Source: Arcuatula senhousia (lineage: Eukaryota; Mollusca; Bivalvia; Mytilida; Mytilidae). Taken from it: DNA of 64,000 nt. The notes under the pieces are model-generated. The model did no database searches, was not told the origin of the DNA, and was given only the letters and a program-made list of their open reading frames with translations. The stretch covers positions 62,121,702 through 62,185,701 of the forward strand of contig OZ020307.1 of the NCBI GenBank assembly GCA_963971305.1. The letters are read 5' to 3'. Position numbers and translations under genes: made by a program. Every line of letters starts with the position of its first letter. Position 1 is the first letter of the stretch. Positions 36,330 through 47,900 of this stretch are shown piece by piece.

Positions 36330-36690
36330 CCTCGGTTGTTGTCGTCTCTCAACAAATTTTACGTGAGACAAATGTGCTTATAGACAAATGTAAGGTTTCT
36401 CTCAGATGAGTACATACTTTGGTTTGTCAAAGAGTGCTTAAATTGACGTCCTTTACCGGATTGGATTTGACATATACCAAATGATCATCGGCAACGTGAT
36501 GGTGTGTTGTATCAAAAAGGAACAGCTTACCTTGTAAAGTGCCTCAACTGACCCTCGTTTCGACTTGAGTTCACTTTTTTGATTGTTTATTTGTTTGTAT
36601 GTTAGATTTTTATTTAATTTATTTTTATGTTAGTAATTTGTTTAAATACCTCTTGTCATTTCTGTCTTGACCTTTCCCGACTTTGCAACT
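36330..36690 (+). repeat. Degraded Penelope-like C-terminus and tail
   Basis: It matches 63025-63400: CTCCTCGGTTG, CTCTCAACAAATTTTACG, CTCTCAGATGAGT, CCTTTACCGGATTGGATTTG, ACTGACCCTCGTTTCGACTT. No open frame is kept. Confidence 0.7.
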
Positions 36691-36710
36691 TTGGTACTCC
36701 CTGTATTATT

Positions 36711-38860
36711 ATCCCCGCGCTAGCGAAAGCGCGGGGATAATGTTTTGCTGTTCGATGTACGTACGTACGTACGTACGTATGGCGTTAATGTCCAGGATAA
36801 TCTCTGAAACCACTGGGAGTAGAAAGATGAAACTTGCGTCATTGATTGCATTGTGGGTGGGGACTGTGCCGAAGGTTTCGGAATTTTGATATGGCCCCTA
36901 GGGGCTGGGCTGCATAGGTAGCCTAAGGGCACATTATTCCTTCGTCACGCACCTCCTCCCAGGTTATTTGGAATACCAAACTGAAACTTGGCTCAGTAGT
37001 TGCACTATGGATGTAGATTCTGCCGAAGGTTTCGGAATTTTGATATGGCCCCTAGGGGCTGGGCTGCATAGGGAGCCTAAGGGCACATTATTCCTAGTCA
37101 CGCAACTCCTCCCAGTTTATTTGGAATACCGAACTGAAACTTGGCTCAGTAGTTGCACTATGGATGTAGATTCTGCCTAAGGTTTCGGAATTTTGATATG
37201 GCCCCTAGGGGCTGGGCTGCATAGGGAGCCTAAGGGCACATTATTCCTTCGTCACGCAACTCCTCCCAGGTTTTTTGGAATACGGAACTGAAACTTGGCT
37301 CAGTAGTTGCACTATGGATGTAGATTCTGCCGATGGTTTCGGAATTTTGATATGGCCCCTAGGGGCTGGGCTGCATAGGGAGCCTAAGGGCACATTATTC
37401 CTTCGTCACGCAACTCCTCCCAGGTTTTTTGAAATACGGAACTGAAACTTGGCTCAGTAGTTGCACTATGGATGTAGATTCTGCCAAAGGTTTCGGAATT
37501 TTGATATGGCCCCTAGGGGCTGGGCTGCATAGGTAGCCTAAGGGCACATTCCTTCGTCATGCAACTCCTCCCAGGTTTTTTGGAATACGGAATTGAAACT
37601 TGGCTCAGTAGTTGCACTTTGGATGTAGATTATGCCGAAGGTCTTGGAATTTTGATATGGCCCCTAAGGGCTGGGCTGCATAGGCAGCCTAAGGGCACAT
37701 TATTCCTTCGTCACGCAACTCCTCCCAGGTTATTTGGAATACCGAACTGAAACTTGGCTCAGTATTTGCACTATGGATGTAGATTCTGCCGAAGGTTTCG
37801 GAATTTTGATATGACCCCTAGGGGCTGGGCTGCATAGGTAGCCTTAGGGCACATTATACAATTATTGACTTTGATATAGGTTGACATCTATTTTTATCAA
37901 CCTGAAAAAAAATTATATTAACTGAGCCGAAGGCGATACATGTAAATTTGTGAAAATAGCCTGTAATATTGTTTCAAAAAGAAGCTGAATTTTGAAAATT
38001 TAATTTCAACAAAACAATTTTTTTTTCACAGATCCTTCTGACAAGATTTTGACATTAATCACATATTAAAGTCGAAATTGACGGTGATATTCAAACTTCC
38101 ATGAAACACTGGCATTGGAAAATTGTTTGGTATACATCACAGATTCTTTGGAATGTTTTCTATCTGAACTTTGTTCGGGGGAAATCACGCGATCTATTTT
38201 TAGTCACTTTCAGGGGTCTGGAATCTATTTTTAGGAAATAGTAGGGTAACACCGTTTTCCATCTTGTTTATTTACTATATTTAGACATTGTTAGGCTGTT
38301 CTCACTCTACATCAGAACTTTTTAGGGTTGTTTAGGCCAATCAAATTAATGCAATTTTCTAGTCATGTAATAATATTCCTTTGTCACGCAACTCCTCCAA
38401 GGTTATTTGGAATACTGAACTGAAACTTTGTTAAGTAGTTGCACTATGGATGTAAATTCTGCCCAAGGTTTTGGAATTTGGATATAGCCCGTAGGGGCTG
38501 GGCTGCACAGGTAGCCTAAGGGCACATTCCTTTGTCACGCAACTCCTCCCAGGTTATTAGGAATACCATACTGAAACTTGGCTCAGTAGTTGCACTATGG
38601 ATGTAGATTCTGCCGAAGGTTTCGGAATTTTGATATGGCCCCTAGGGGCTGGGCTGAATAGGTAGCCTTAGGGCAAAATCCTTCATTGTGCATAATTCTG
38701 TACATTACTGTCATTCCCACCACCAGGGAAAAGTCTCATATTAATACATATACATTTGATAGTATTATAGTCATAGTTTATTTCTTTCAATTATTTGCCC
38801 TTATACTATCAAACACCAGAGTAGCGCGGGGATATGCAGCGTGGCTGCTTCGACTAGTTT
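36711..38860. mobile_element. Repeat element carrying a 153-bp satellite and GC-rich ends
   Basis: It starts with a perfect GC hairpin, CCCCGCGCTAGCGAAAGCGC with its closing GGGG, then a (CGTA)n run at 36758-36780. About seven head-to-tail units follow at some 153-bp spacing (36865-37860), each with GGTTTCGGAATTTTGATATG, CCCCTAGGGGCTGGGCTGCA, GCCTAAGGGCACATT and a TCACGCAACTCCTCCCAGG block. After a 510-bp interruption two more units occur at 38375-38680. The end near 38820 repeats TAGCGCGGGGATATG, echoing the start. Open frames inside come from the repeat. Confidence 0.82.
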
Positions 38861-39537
38861 AAACAATGTATTTATTATCATGGCCTAGTTAAGAGGTGGT
38901 ATAAGGTAGGGTGGAAAGTTATAAAGGTATACTCTACAATTAAGGCCATCAAAGTTAATAACAGAGACCTTTTGTCAAATATATCTCAAATATATTGTCT
39001 TTCAGGGACTAAGTTTCAAAATTATGAATAAACAATTGATTATGTGTAATTTTGATAAGCATTTCATTTCAATAAAATAAACAGATATATACATTCTGAC
39101 ATTGTATTTACTATTCCTAGTAGTAATCGAGAATATTTCTGAATGTAAAAACCCACCTACACAACTTGCTTTTTGTATTAGTGCCTAATAGATCTGCTAT
39201 AAATCTTCTATGAAAATCTAAGAATAAAAGGAATTTTCTGTTTAATCAATGTTTAATATTATAACATTACAAAAAGAACTTTCGGTTATCCAAACAGCAA
39301 ACTTAATCAAGATCCGTGGATGGGATGTCTGAATTTATTAGATAGTTTTTTAAAAAGAGCTTAGTGAGATGAAAAACTGGAATTAATGTTAATAATTGTA
39401 TTGCATTGTGTTGACGTAACAAAAAAAATATTTGAGCAACGCATTTCATCATGTAGTTACGTCATACCATTAGAGACTTGATTAGCAAACATTTCGTTCC
39501 TTGTATTTCTGATACTTTGTTGTAATTTTGATTTCTT
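38861..39537. other. Non-coding stretch
   Basis: AT-rich, no gene recognised. Confidence 0.4.
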
Positions 39538-40070
39538 TCATCCGTGTGGGTTATAGTTGCTCACAGGTGGAGTTGTAACTTTCCCGAGGTTTATAACCAA
39601 CTCCGGCATCAATAAACTTGTGTTCAGGAACAAATAAAAGCTATTAAAGAAGCAGAGGCACCGATGCAGCATTCGAGTGCCAAAATCCTGAAAGGACAAC
39701 GAGTTAAATACACACGAACCAGAACAGCACGAAGAAATACAAAACACAAAATCAACTGAACAGAAATCGACAACGAGAACTCAAGTCGTCACGAGAGTGG
39801 ACTCTCCGGAAGAGTAAACAGTTCCTTGCTATAGCGCTAGCACACCCATTGCTCTGCCAATTTCCAATTCAGTGTGTCAAATCTGGTAAAGGAAGACAAC
39901 TTTTAACAAAAGTTTATGACAAACCAACATATGCACTCATCTAAGAATTAGTAATCCCATATTCGTCTATGAACGCATGATGTCTTCAGTAAAATTTTTG
40001 AGTGAAAACACTCAAAAACAGCAATCGAGGAGCAACATGACCCTATGTTAGCAATTTTTGTTTAGACTTG
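39538..40070 (-). repeat. Penelope-like C-terminus and tail, minus strand
   Basis: The reverse complement matches the 25255 and 63025 copies in order: CTCCTCGGTTGCTGTTTTTG, AAAATTTTACTGAAGACATC, CCTTTACCAGATTTGACACA, CTGAATTGGAAATTGGCAG, GACTTGAGTTCTCGTTG and TTTCTTCGTGCTGTTCTGG. It is 5'-truncated and without an open frame. This is the only clearly minus-strand tail of this subtype in the window. Confidence 0.78.
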
Positions 40071-40339
40071 ACGCTCAGCCAAGGAAAGCCCAAAACTCTT
40101 GAGCAATGAATCAATTGTGATACGTACACACCATAAGCTGGAGCGGGAAGGAAAAGTTGACGATTGAAACGTTTGTCAAAGATTATCAAATTATCCCTTT
40201 AAATTTCAAATTAAAATTGTCACTCCCTGCCCCTGGCAAAGGTTCATTTCAGTCATTATTTGGGTTATTATTTCCGCATATTATGGTTTTATTGTTCTTT
40301 GCTCTTTAAAAATAAAATCATATAATGCTTGGCATTTCC

Positions 40340-40545
40340 AATCTTTTAGGTAGATCCTATAGACGAAACGCATCAGGCTTAGAGAAATTTATTTCCTGGA
40401 GCTGTGTTGTAATTGAGAGTTTATATCATGCATGATGGTTAATGCTGGTGGTTAAGTTTTTCATTCGAAAGGGTTAGCGCGCTCCAGCATCAACACTTTA
40501 ATGTTCAAGAACACATCAAAATTATTTAATCATCCTTGTAGATTT
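40340..40545 (-). repeat. Diverged copy of the GCCTGATGCGTTTCGTCT repeat
   Basis: The reverse complement aligns in segments with 27330-27600: GTGTTGATGCTGGAGCGCGC, AACCACCAGCATTAACC, and GCCTGATGCGTTTCGTCT. Non-coding. Confidence 0.6.
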
Positions 40546-43242
40546 CTAAATTCTTAAAATAATAAAATGCATAAAATATTTCCAATATTTCCAAACGTTA
40601 ACAGTCGAAAAAATATTTAAAAAACGGTCACTTTTTAACGTCAAAAAACTAAAGACCATGTTGGAGGAATTAATGGATTTGATAACTCACTTACTGAATA
40701 CTAGTATATAACTTGATTAAGTTTGTTTAATTCAATTCAAACCTGCATTTTGTAATCGTTTTGTGCCTATGACAATTGGTTAGATTGATACTTGTATTAT
40801 TGTCCGAAAATTATACTCGTCATATGAAAATACAAAATATCAATTTACGGTAAAAACGGTTAATTTGTTTATGCTGAATATGCAATATCTTTACATTTCC
40901 CATACTGAGAACTGGTATTTGATAATCATTATTTCGTAATTCAATATCATTGTTATTAAATACATATGTACCGATTAAGTCAGGACCATTGCGATCTTAA
41001 ATTGTAATATGGATTTTGTGATGATTTCTTGTCTTTCGAGAATATCTTGTCCTTTTTCGGCTTACGACGTTGGTACACCTTTACATCTTTCAATTTCTCC
41101 GGCATGCATTTACCTTGTATTGACTTTTCTTCTTAGATTTTAGGATTAATTATACCAGATCCGCAGTTTTGCCATTACCTTTATTAACATCAATGGTGCA
41201 AAAAATAATAAAATATACCGTAAATAGTTATTATAGAATATCAGCAATAAGATTGTCGAATAATGAAGGGAGATGGAAATTTAATATCTTAAGCCCCATT
41301 TACATGCACAAATTATACATACGTAAGTAAATATACACATGTGCAATTTTACACACGTATGTATAAGCAAATTTGCTAAGCATTTACATGAGTTTTATGC
41401 TTAGTGTGTATTTTTATAAATTAATTCAAAAGAGTTGGCTGGACCAATATGAACTATATCTATACCGGTATGTGATCTCATAACTGTCATTCTGTATACC
41501 CCTAGCTTTGCTTATGAAACCCTGTCATAAATTAATGGTCTTCCAAATTTACAGTCCCTTTATTTCCCACTCCACCCCCGTTTTTCTCTCTCAGTGAGTG
41601 CAGGATCAACCAGAATTCAGTATTTTATTTTGAAAGATAAGGGTTGCTTATTTGAAACTGGTTAAGGGTTTGGCTATATCCCACACAGGCAAATGTTCAA
41701 ATGTAGTATGACCTTATTTCAGGTAAGGGTTCTTCATTGTCAGTCACCATGGCATAGGTATGGGTTCCAGATTGTGTGAAATTTTTGGAGAAGGCACTTT
41801 CTGGGCGCATTAGCCTTATATATAATGGTGCATTGAGGTATATACTGGCCTTTTTGTGAGTTGGTTTGATTTCCTTCTGGTTTGTGGTCGTACATTAGCC
41901 CTTTTTGCAAGACATGCATGGGTCTGTGTTATGGTTGCTGTGTTCTGGGTGGGTCACACAATTCAATTTGTTGTTTCAATTAGTTTTTGAATATGACTGG
42001 AATATTGTTAACTGGACATAAAACAAACAACAAACAAACGAACAAACCTATAAAGACCAATGCAGCAATACAACAACTTTCTGTTTTTTATGGTGTCAAA
42101 AGATTAAAAGTGAAAGTCACATTGATGCAACTTAGACCATGCTTTAGTTATCCCGCGACTTTCTCAACATACAATTTCGAATTATATAGACTAGAATATA
42201 AAATTTCGCTTTCCGCCCGTCCGTCCTGTCAAATCCAAATCGTAGCTTTCGACTTAAGAAATTAGGAAGAAGCCTTTAGCTATTGGGTAAAAAGGTCAAA
42301 GGCCAAGGTCACAAGTGATGAAAAACTTAGAAAAGGTAGTGATATTGGTTCCCAAAGCATAATTTTACTCAGAAATACTCATATTTAAGCTAATGGTGTA
42401 TGAAATATGCCAATAGTGTTGGAGAAATTAAGAGTTAAGGTCCCAAGTTTAGAAAAAGTTTGATATTATAGAGTGATATTGGTTTCCCATGCATAACTTC
42501 CAAACGCCTTGGTATAATTTCATAAAACTTACATGTCGTAGAGGTTTTGATGCACGAAAGATGTATGTGGATTCTGGAGTACATAGCTTTAAGGTCAAAG
42601 TCACAAGGTCCGCAGGAAGGAAAAAATCGAGCTATGCATTTGTTACATGCACAAAATTTAATTGAAAAGCATATGTCTAGATAGTTTTATTTTTTTTTAA
42701 CATTAAACCTAAATAATTGTACTCCCGGACTTTCATAGACACGCCCGAGCCTTAATTGTGCAGGGTGTCTATGTGGTTTTAAAATGGTCCCCAAGTCCCG
42801 TTCTGTTAAATAAATTTAAAGTTATAATAATTTAATGTTTTTAAAATATAATATTTAAAAGCTCGAAAAATTTATGCCACCCCACACGCTCCTGGCCTTA
42901 ACGTTGTCGTGGGGGGGGTCGAAATGGTCTAACATAGCATAAACATTAAAAAAACTAAATAAAAAAAATAGAACATTCTGAAATAGAGATTTTCAAACAT
43001 TTTAAAATATTTGCTTTTATATATATGGTCCGTGTCCGGTATACTTATTATGTGTTACAAAATACATTTTTGTTGTGCAGATTAAATCTGTTAGAAAAAT
43101 CTCTTTTCTTTTGGTTTTATAGTCCGTATAGAGGATTTACCTCGTGTAATATATTCCTAATATACAATTTTTTAATTATACATAAGTAAAAAATCAAGCA
43201 AGAGTTTACGTTTTCACACCAGAATAATCGCACAATATTGGA
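40546..43242. other. Non-coding stretch
   Basis: No exon recognised. 42190-42720 has the CGTCCGTCC, GGTCAAAGGCCAAGGTCAC and later GTCAAAGTCACAAGG phrases of an old dispersed repeat, similar in wording to parts of 12530-12690. Confidence 0.4.
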
Positions 43243-43452
43243 ACATAGAAATACCCAAGAATACCCAAAAATGTGGCATACGGCATTGAAAAATATTAAT
43301 CTTAAACATGTTTTTTTTTTTATAAATAATTCAATATTTAATTTTCTTTGCATATTTTCTACTTTATTTAAGATATTCTAGGGTATTTTGGGGTACATGT
43401 ATTCTTGGGTATTCCTGGGTATTTTTGGGTATTCTTGGGTATTTCTATGGAC
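43243..43452. repeat. Inverted repeat with GAATACCCAA arrays
   Basis: ATAGAAATACCCAAGAATAC at 43247 is the complement of the end at 43432-43450. The right side carries about five tandem ATTCYTGGGT units and the left about two. A roughly 210-bp fold-back, no gene. Confidence 0.7.
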
Positions 43453-44240
43453 CCGTTCACAAAATGACCAATGATCCGATATGGCAATGTATAATCCATA
43501 GAAGACTAGTAAGGAGTAGGCATGCACAAGTCAAGACGTAAACTCTCGTCTTTAACATTAAGCATAGAATATTGTTCAAATTACATTAAACATACACGGT
43601 ATATTGCTATAGAAAAGTCTATCTACATAACATGAAACCCGCACATGCTTAATCCAGGCCATTTACATATAGGGAATTGCAAGCTTTTGTGGTGTAATTT
43701 GTAGCAATATGGAGAGATTACGCCACAGATCTTATCAGGTAGTTTTGCATATGTGTTAGTTATTCCCCTGAGGGCGGATGCCCGATGGGGGATAACTGAT
43801 TTATAGAGGGTGCTAAATGAGAGTTTATGATAATTAATGAGGGGGGTCTTTCAGGAATTTAGCCTTATCTACTGATAAAGCATGATTAATGCAGGGTATC
43901 TCGTTACATTTTATGACATATAGTGGTATAACAATTAAATATTTGTCTCGTCCAATATTAAGTCTCAGATATTAACAAGACACGGAATGAAAGATTATTA
44001 TGAACCTGATTTGAAAAATCCAGCGCAATAATCTGTATTAAACATAATGTTATTCTATCTACACATCTGTATGTTCAGATTTTCCTGTGGTTTCTTTTAT
44101 CTTTATCTTAACCTAGAAAGAAAACGTTTTGAGTATAATATGGTTAATATTCTAAATGCAGGAGTAAAAAAAAAAACTGTAAACTGACTTCGTTGAAAGC
44201 TGCTTGTTGTATTTCATTGTTGTCTTTTTTAAATGGCTTA
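43453..44240. other. Non-coding stretch
   Basis: A ten-codon ATG frame ending CAG|GTAGT is at 43709-43738 (see findings). The end, 44195-44240, resembles the Penelope-like tail of 32485-32540 and is cut by the next element. Confidence 0.4.
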
Positions 44241-45329
44241 CACTAAAAGCTGGTCTGGACTCATTGGTCTTGTCTGGTCTGGAAATTGGTCTAGTCCGGA
44301 AATTGGTCTCTAAATGACTAAAATATGGTGTTTGGAAATTGGTCTTAAAATGACTAAAACATGGTCTGGTCTGGAAATTTGTCTGAAATGACTAAAACGT
44401 AGTCTTTTGTTAAATTTATTTATTTTTTTTTCATTTGAAAATTAAAAAAAAACTTTAAGTGTCTGATATAATTGAGGCCACTGTTTTTTTTAATTTTCAG
44501 TTTTACAAACTTTTCCTACATGTAAGTGGGAGGAAGGAAAAAAAAATAAAAATTAAATTCGTGAAAAATTGAGGTCGCAGAAAAAAATAGTAATTTGTGT
44601 TAAAATAATAGAAATTTATTCAATTATTAGTCAAATATTTGTAAGGTAGGAAAAAATATAAAGTTGAAAAAGCAAATTTAATTTCAATTTTGGGGCCAAA
44701 TCTATAGGGTAAAACTAAAAATAAAAATTAACAGCCAAAATGTAAGATATAACTAATTATTAAGTTTAGATAAAGAAACAAAGAATTAGCTAGATTTAGA
44801 TTGTATTAATGTATTTTTTTTACAACAATTAATGAAAGAGAAGTCCTTTATTAAATTCCACTTACATATATAATAGTAACCCACCGCAGAATTCAGTATC
44901 ATGAAAACATAAAAAAAAAGTTTTAATTGTATGAGCTGTTTAATTCATAGAAGATTGTGAAATAAAAGTTAGTTTTTAATTCCATTTCGTACAAAAAAGG
45001 TGGTATTTTCTTTTTCTACATGCATGATTAGCAACATATTAAACATGAACAAAATAATAGCTTTTCCTTCCCCCACTTGTCTGAATGACCAATACCCAAC
45101 ATATTTTTAGATTGAAAAAAAGATAGTTTTTATAACTTTCACTACAATCATTAATAAAGATTAAGAAAATTTAAAATTTGATAGTTTTCAAAATTCATGA
45201 CATCGCCATTTGAGACCAATTTCCAGACCAGACCATCCGTGACCGAAATTCCAGACCAGACCATGTTTTAGTCATTTACAGACCAATTTCCGGACCAGAC
45301 CAATTTCCAGACCAGACCAGCTTTTAGTG
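44241..45329. mobile_element. 1.09-kb non-autonomous element with CACTAAAAGC termini and GGTCTGG arrays
   Basis: The ends CACTAAAAGCTGGTCTGG and complement are flanked by TA (44239-44240, 45330-45331). Each end continues with tandem GGTCTGGTCTGGAAATT units and GACTAAAACATGGTC motifs, complementary between ends over roughly 150 bp. The interior is AT-rich with no open frame. It interrupts a Penelope-like tail: left flank TTTTTTAAATGGCT, right flank TTTTTAAATTGCT continuing into TGGGCCGTGCCGCATACA. The near-duplication of that flank could alternatively be a 14-15 bp imperfect target duplication. Confidence 0.82.
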
Positions 45330-45331
45330 TA

Positions 45332-46011
45332 TGCCTTTTTAAATTGCTGTTTGTTTATGTGGGCCGTGCCGCATACATTTATTTCACACCTAATAATCAT
45401 TTATTTTTCGTTAATTACTGTCTGGTACATCTATGGTTAGGCATGTTAAAACAAGTGGTAAAACCTGTTATACGCACCTGTTATGCCAGCTTTTTCTTTG
45501 TCTTTTCTTCTCTATACTCAACTGAAATTAAAAGCAAACATGCTGTAAAGATTGTTAGTGATTCACCTATAAAGTCTGTTTTTTTGTTTTCTTTCTTCAC
45601 CATGAACATTTAGGAAGTTATCTAGAATCTAAGAATTTTGACTTGTTAATCCACGTTTTACTCAACTAAAACTAATAAACTAATCAAATATAGAAGACAA
45701 ATAAATATTTCTGTTCTTATAGATTTTTGTTGATACAACAATTGGTTTGGAGTTATCATTCTTTGTATCAAATTGCAAGGAAGCAAGCAGTTTTGTAAAT
45801 AACGTATACATGGTATATGTTTGACTTCGAGGCATTTTTTGGGGCGGTCGTGGAATCAGGACACTGCAGCTTCTGTACACATTTTTAGATAAAATGAAAT
45901 ATAAGGCGCTAAGAAATTATTGATGTTCTTCGAGTCTAGTCTTAAGTAAACAAAGACATGACCAAAAACTTAAAACAAAACACATGCAATCATCAACACG
46001 ATCTCCCGTAA
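45332..46011. other. Remainder of Penelope-like tail, then non-coding
   Basis: 45332-45420 continues the repeat interrupted at 44240 (compare 32535-32590). The rest has no recognised feature. Confidence 0.45.
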
Positions 46012-46308
46012 GGGGACGACCATTTGATTTTGATGGGGGCCTGGCAGTTTTTGTAAATAAATATTCTGGCCTGGAAAAAGTTGGAAATAAATAATCTGGC
46101 CTCTGTTTGCAAGAAAATAAAAATAATCCGTCCCAAGATCCTTGCTCAATTAAGCTATTGTATGTAGAAAATAAATATTCTTGCCGCGTAACGGCGAAAA
46201 ATAAATATTCTTGCCACGAAATGGCGAAAAATGAATATTCTGGCCCGCAAAATAATCTGTCTCGACCGAAACTGCCAGCCCCCCCCTAAGAACCAAATGG
46301 TCGTCCCC
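46012..46308. mobile_element. 297-bp MITE, Harbinger-type
   Basis: GGGGACGACCATTTG and CAAATGGTCGTCCCC are perfect inverted ends, flanked by TAA on both sides (46009-46011 and 46309-46311), a TWA duplication. Between them are tandem-like AATAAATATTCTKGCC units. It lies about 80 bases upstream of the P-loop exon. Confidence 0.88.
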
Positions 46309-46390
46309 TAATTGTGCAGTAGCTTGAAATATTACACGTCTCTTTCTGACTACATAACTAGTATTTTTGAAATTATGTTGTTTGTTTCAG

Positions 46391-46501
46391 ACGATTCTGG
46401 TTGGTGACAGCGGTGTTGGTAAAACTTCATTGTTGGTCCAGTTTGATCAAGGAAAGTTTCAAGCCGGGTCCTTCTCTGCTACAGTCGGTATCGGCTTCAC
46501 G
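46391..46501 (+). CDS. P-loop exon of a Rab26/Rab37-like small GTPase
   Basis: Acceptor TTGTTTCAG| and donor ACG|GTAGG bound 37 codons, phase 0 at both ends. The frame holds strand 1 and the P-loop (TILVGDSGVGKTSLL, Walker A GDSGVGKT), then FDQGKFQ, and the switch I region SFSATVGIGFT with the Mg-coordinating Thr. The A/S-T-VGI-FT pattern and G-F-x-x-G-x-F spacing fit Rab26/Rab37, which act in secretory-granule and vesicle traffic. The remaining exons (WDTAGQE, NKxD, SAK, prenylated C-terminus) are not seen downstream in this window and should lie beyond 64 kb or in exons I could not recognise. Rab family assignment is firm; the subfamily is likely. Confidence 0.85.
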
Positions 46502-46832
46502 GTAGGAACAATTAACTATTATTACAAGTATGACAAATATGTTATTTTAAGTAAAATATTTGGCTATAATAAATATTTTTTTTTATTCATTTCATATTAA
46601 CGATCAAACGTGTATAAAATAATTATTGTCTTTCAATTTTCTTCCACGTGTAATATTCATTGGGCCTGTTTTAAAAGTACATGTATAATAAAGCATTGCT
46701 GCATTTTTATACATCTACGTGAAGTATTTATATTTTTGTTACAATTAATATACAAGCCATATTTACATTGACTATACTGAATACATGGTGCTTTCAGAAA
46801 CTTTCCTCAAGTAACATTAGGATATTTTTTTT
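46502..46832. other. Intron, no feature recognised
   Basis: AT-rich sequence directly after the P-loop exon donor, with no recognisable repeat or exon. Confidence 0.4.
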
Positions 46833-47900
46833 AGCTCACATGGACCGAAGGTCTATGTGAGCTATTGCCATCACTTGGCGCCCGTCGTCGTCTATGTCTG
46901 TTAACAATTTTTCAAAAATCTTCTTCTCTAAAATTACTTAACAGAATTTAATCAAACTTAGTATGAATGATCCTTAGGGTGTTCTGCACCAAACTTGTGC
47001 TTCGATTTTTGATCTGTCAATAAAACATGGCGGCTGTTACTAAAAATAGACAAGGGGTCAGACTACTGTTATTGGCTTGTAAATCAGAAAGTATAAGAGA
47101 AAGATGAAATATGATGCCACCCTACTGCTTCAGCATCAAAAGTTTTACAAAAGTCTCCGTTTGGTTGAAGTTGTCAGATGACCCCTTAAAGGGTTACAGC
47201 CCCTTAAAGGTGAATATAGCGGGGTTTTTCTCATGTTTTGGCTTATACTTAGTAGAATGAAAACTATTGCAGATAGAGAAAAGCTGTTGCTTGCTTAAAT
47301 GTTCAGCTCAATTAGCTCAACAAAAGCCTACATAGGGTCGAAGTTGTCAGATGACCCTTATAGGGGTTACGAGCCCTAACATATGAAAAATAGTGTTTCC
47401 GGCCTATAGAATGAAAACTATTGCAGATAGAGAAAACCTGTTGCTTGCTTAAATGTTCTGCCCATTTAGCTCTACAAAAGTCTCTATTGGGTCGAAGTTG
47501 TCAGTTGACCCCTTATATGGGTAACGGTCCCTTAAATGTGAAAAATAGTGTTGTAAGCCTATAGAATGAAAACTATTGCAGATAGAAAAAATCTGTTGCT
47601 TGCTTAAATGTTCAGCCCATTTAGCTCTACAAAAGTCACCAGAAACTGAAGGTCAAAGTGTCAGATGACCCCTTATAGGGGTTACAGCCCATAAAATAAG
47701 GGTTTTTCATGTTTTTAGCCTATAGAAGGAAAACTATTGCAGACAGAGAAAAGCTGTTGCTTGGTTATATGTTCAGCTAATTTAGCTCTACAAAAGTCTA
47801 CATAGGGTCGAAGTTGTTAGATGACCCCTTCTAGGGGTTATGGTCCCTAATAGGTGAAAATTAGCGTTTTTTCATGTTTTTGGCTTACAGAATGATAACT
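46833..47900 (+). repeat. Dispersed repeat with five tandem units of about 155-165 bp
   Basis: It opens with a small hairpin, GCTCACATGGACCGAAGGTC/TATGTGAGC, then CATCACTTGGCGCCCGTCG. Units then recur, each with GAATGAAAACTATTGCAGAT, GAGAAAAGCTGTTGCTTGC, ATTTAGCTCTACAAAAGTC, GGGTCGAAGTTGTCAGATGA and CCCCTTATAGGGGTTA (near 47260, 47410, 47565, 47725 and 47885). The same family in the opposite direction is in the protease intron at 3990-4760. Confidence 0.8.

Noticed and set aside
36683..37750. Open frames with recurring ETWLSSCT and FGILIWPL peptides
   Set aside because: They come from the 153-bp satellite. The unit is near a multiple of three, so short frames persist, but there is no start, splice or domain evidence.
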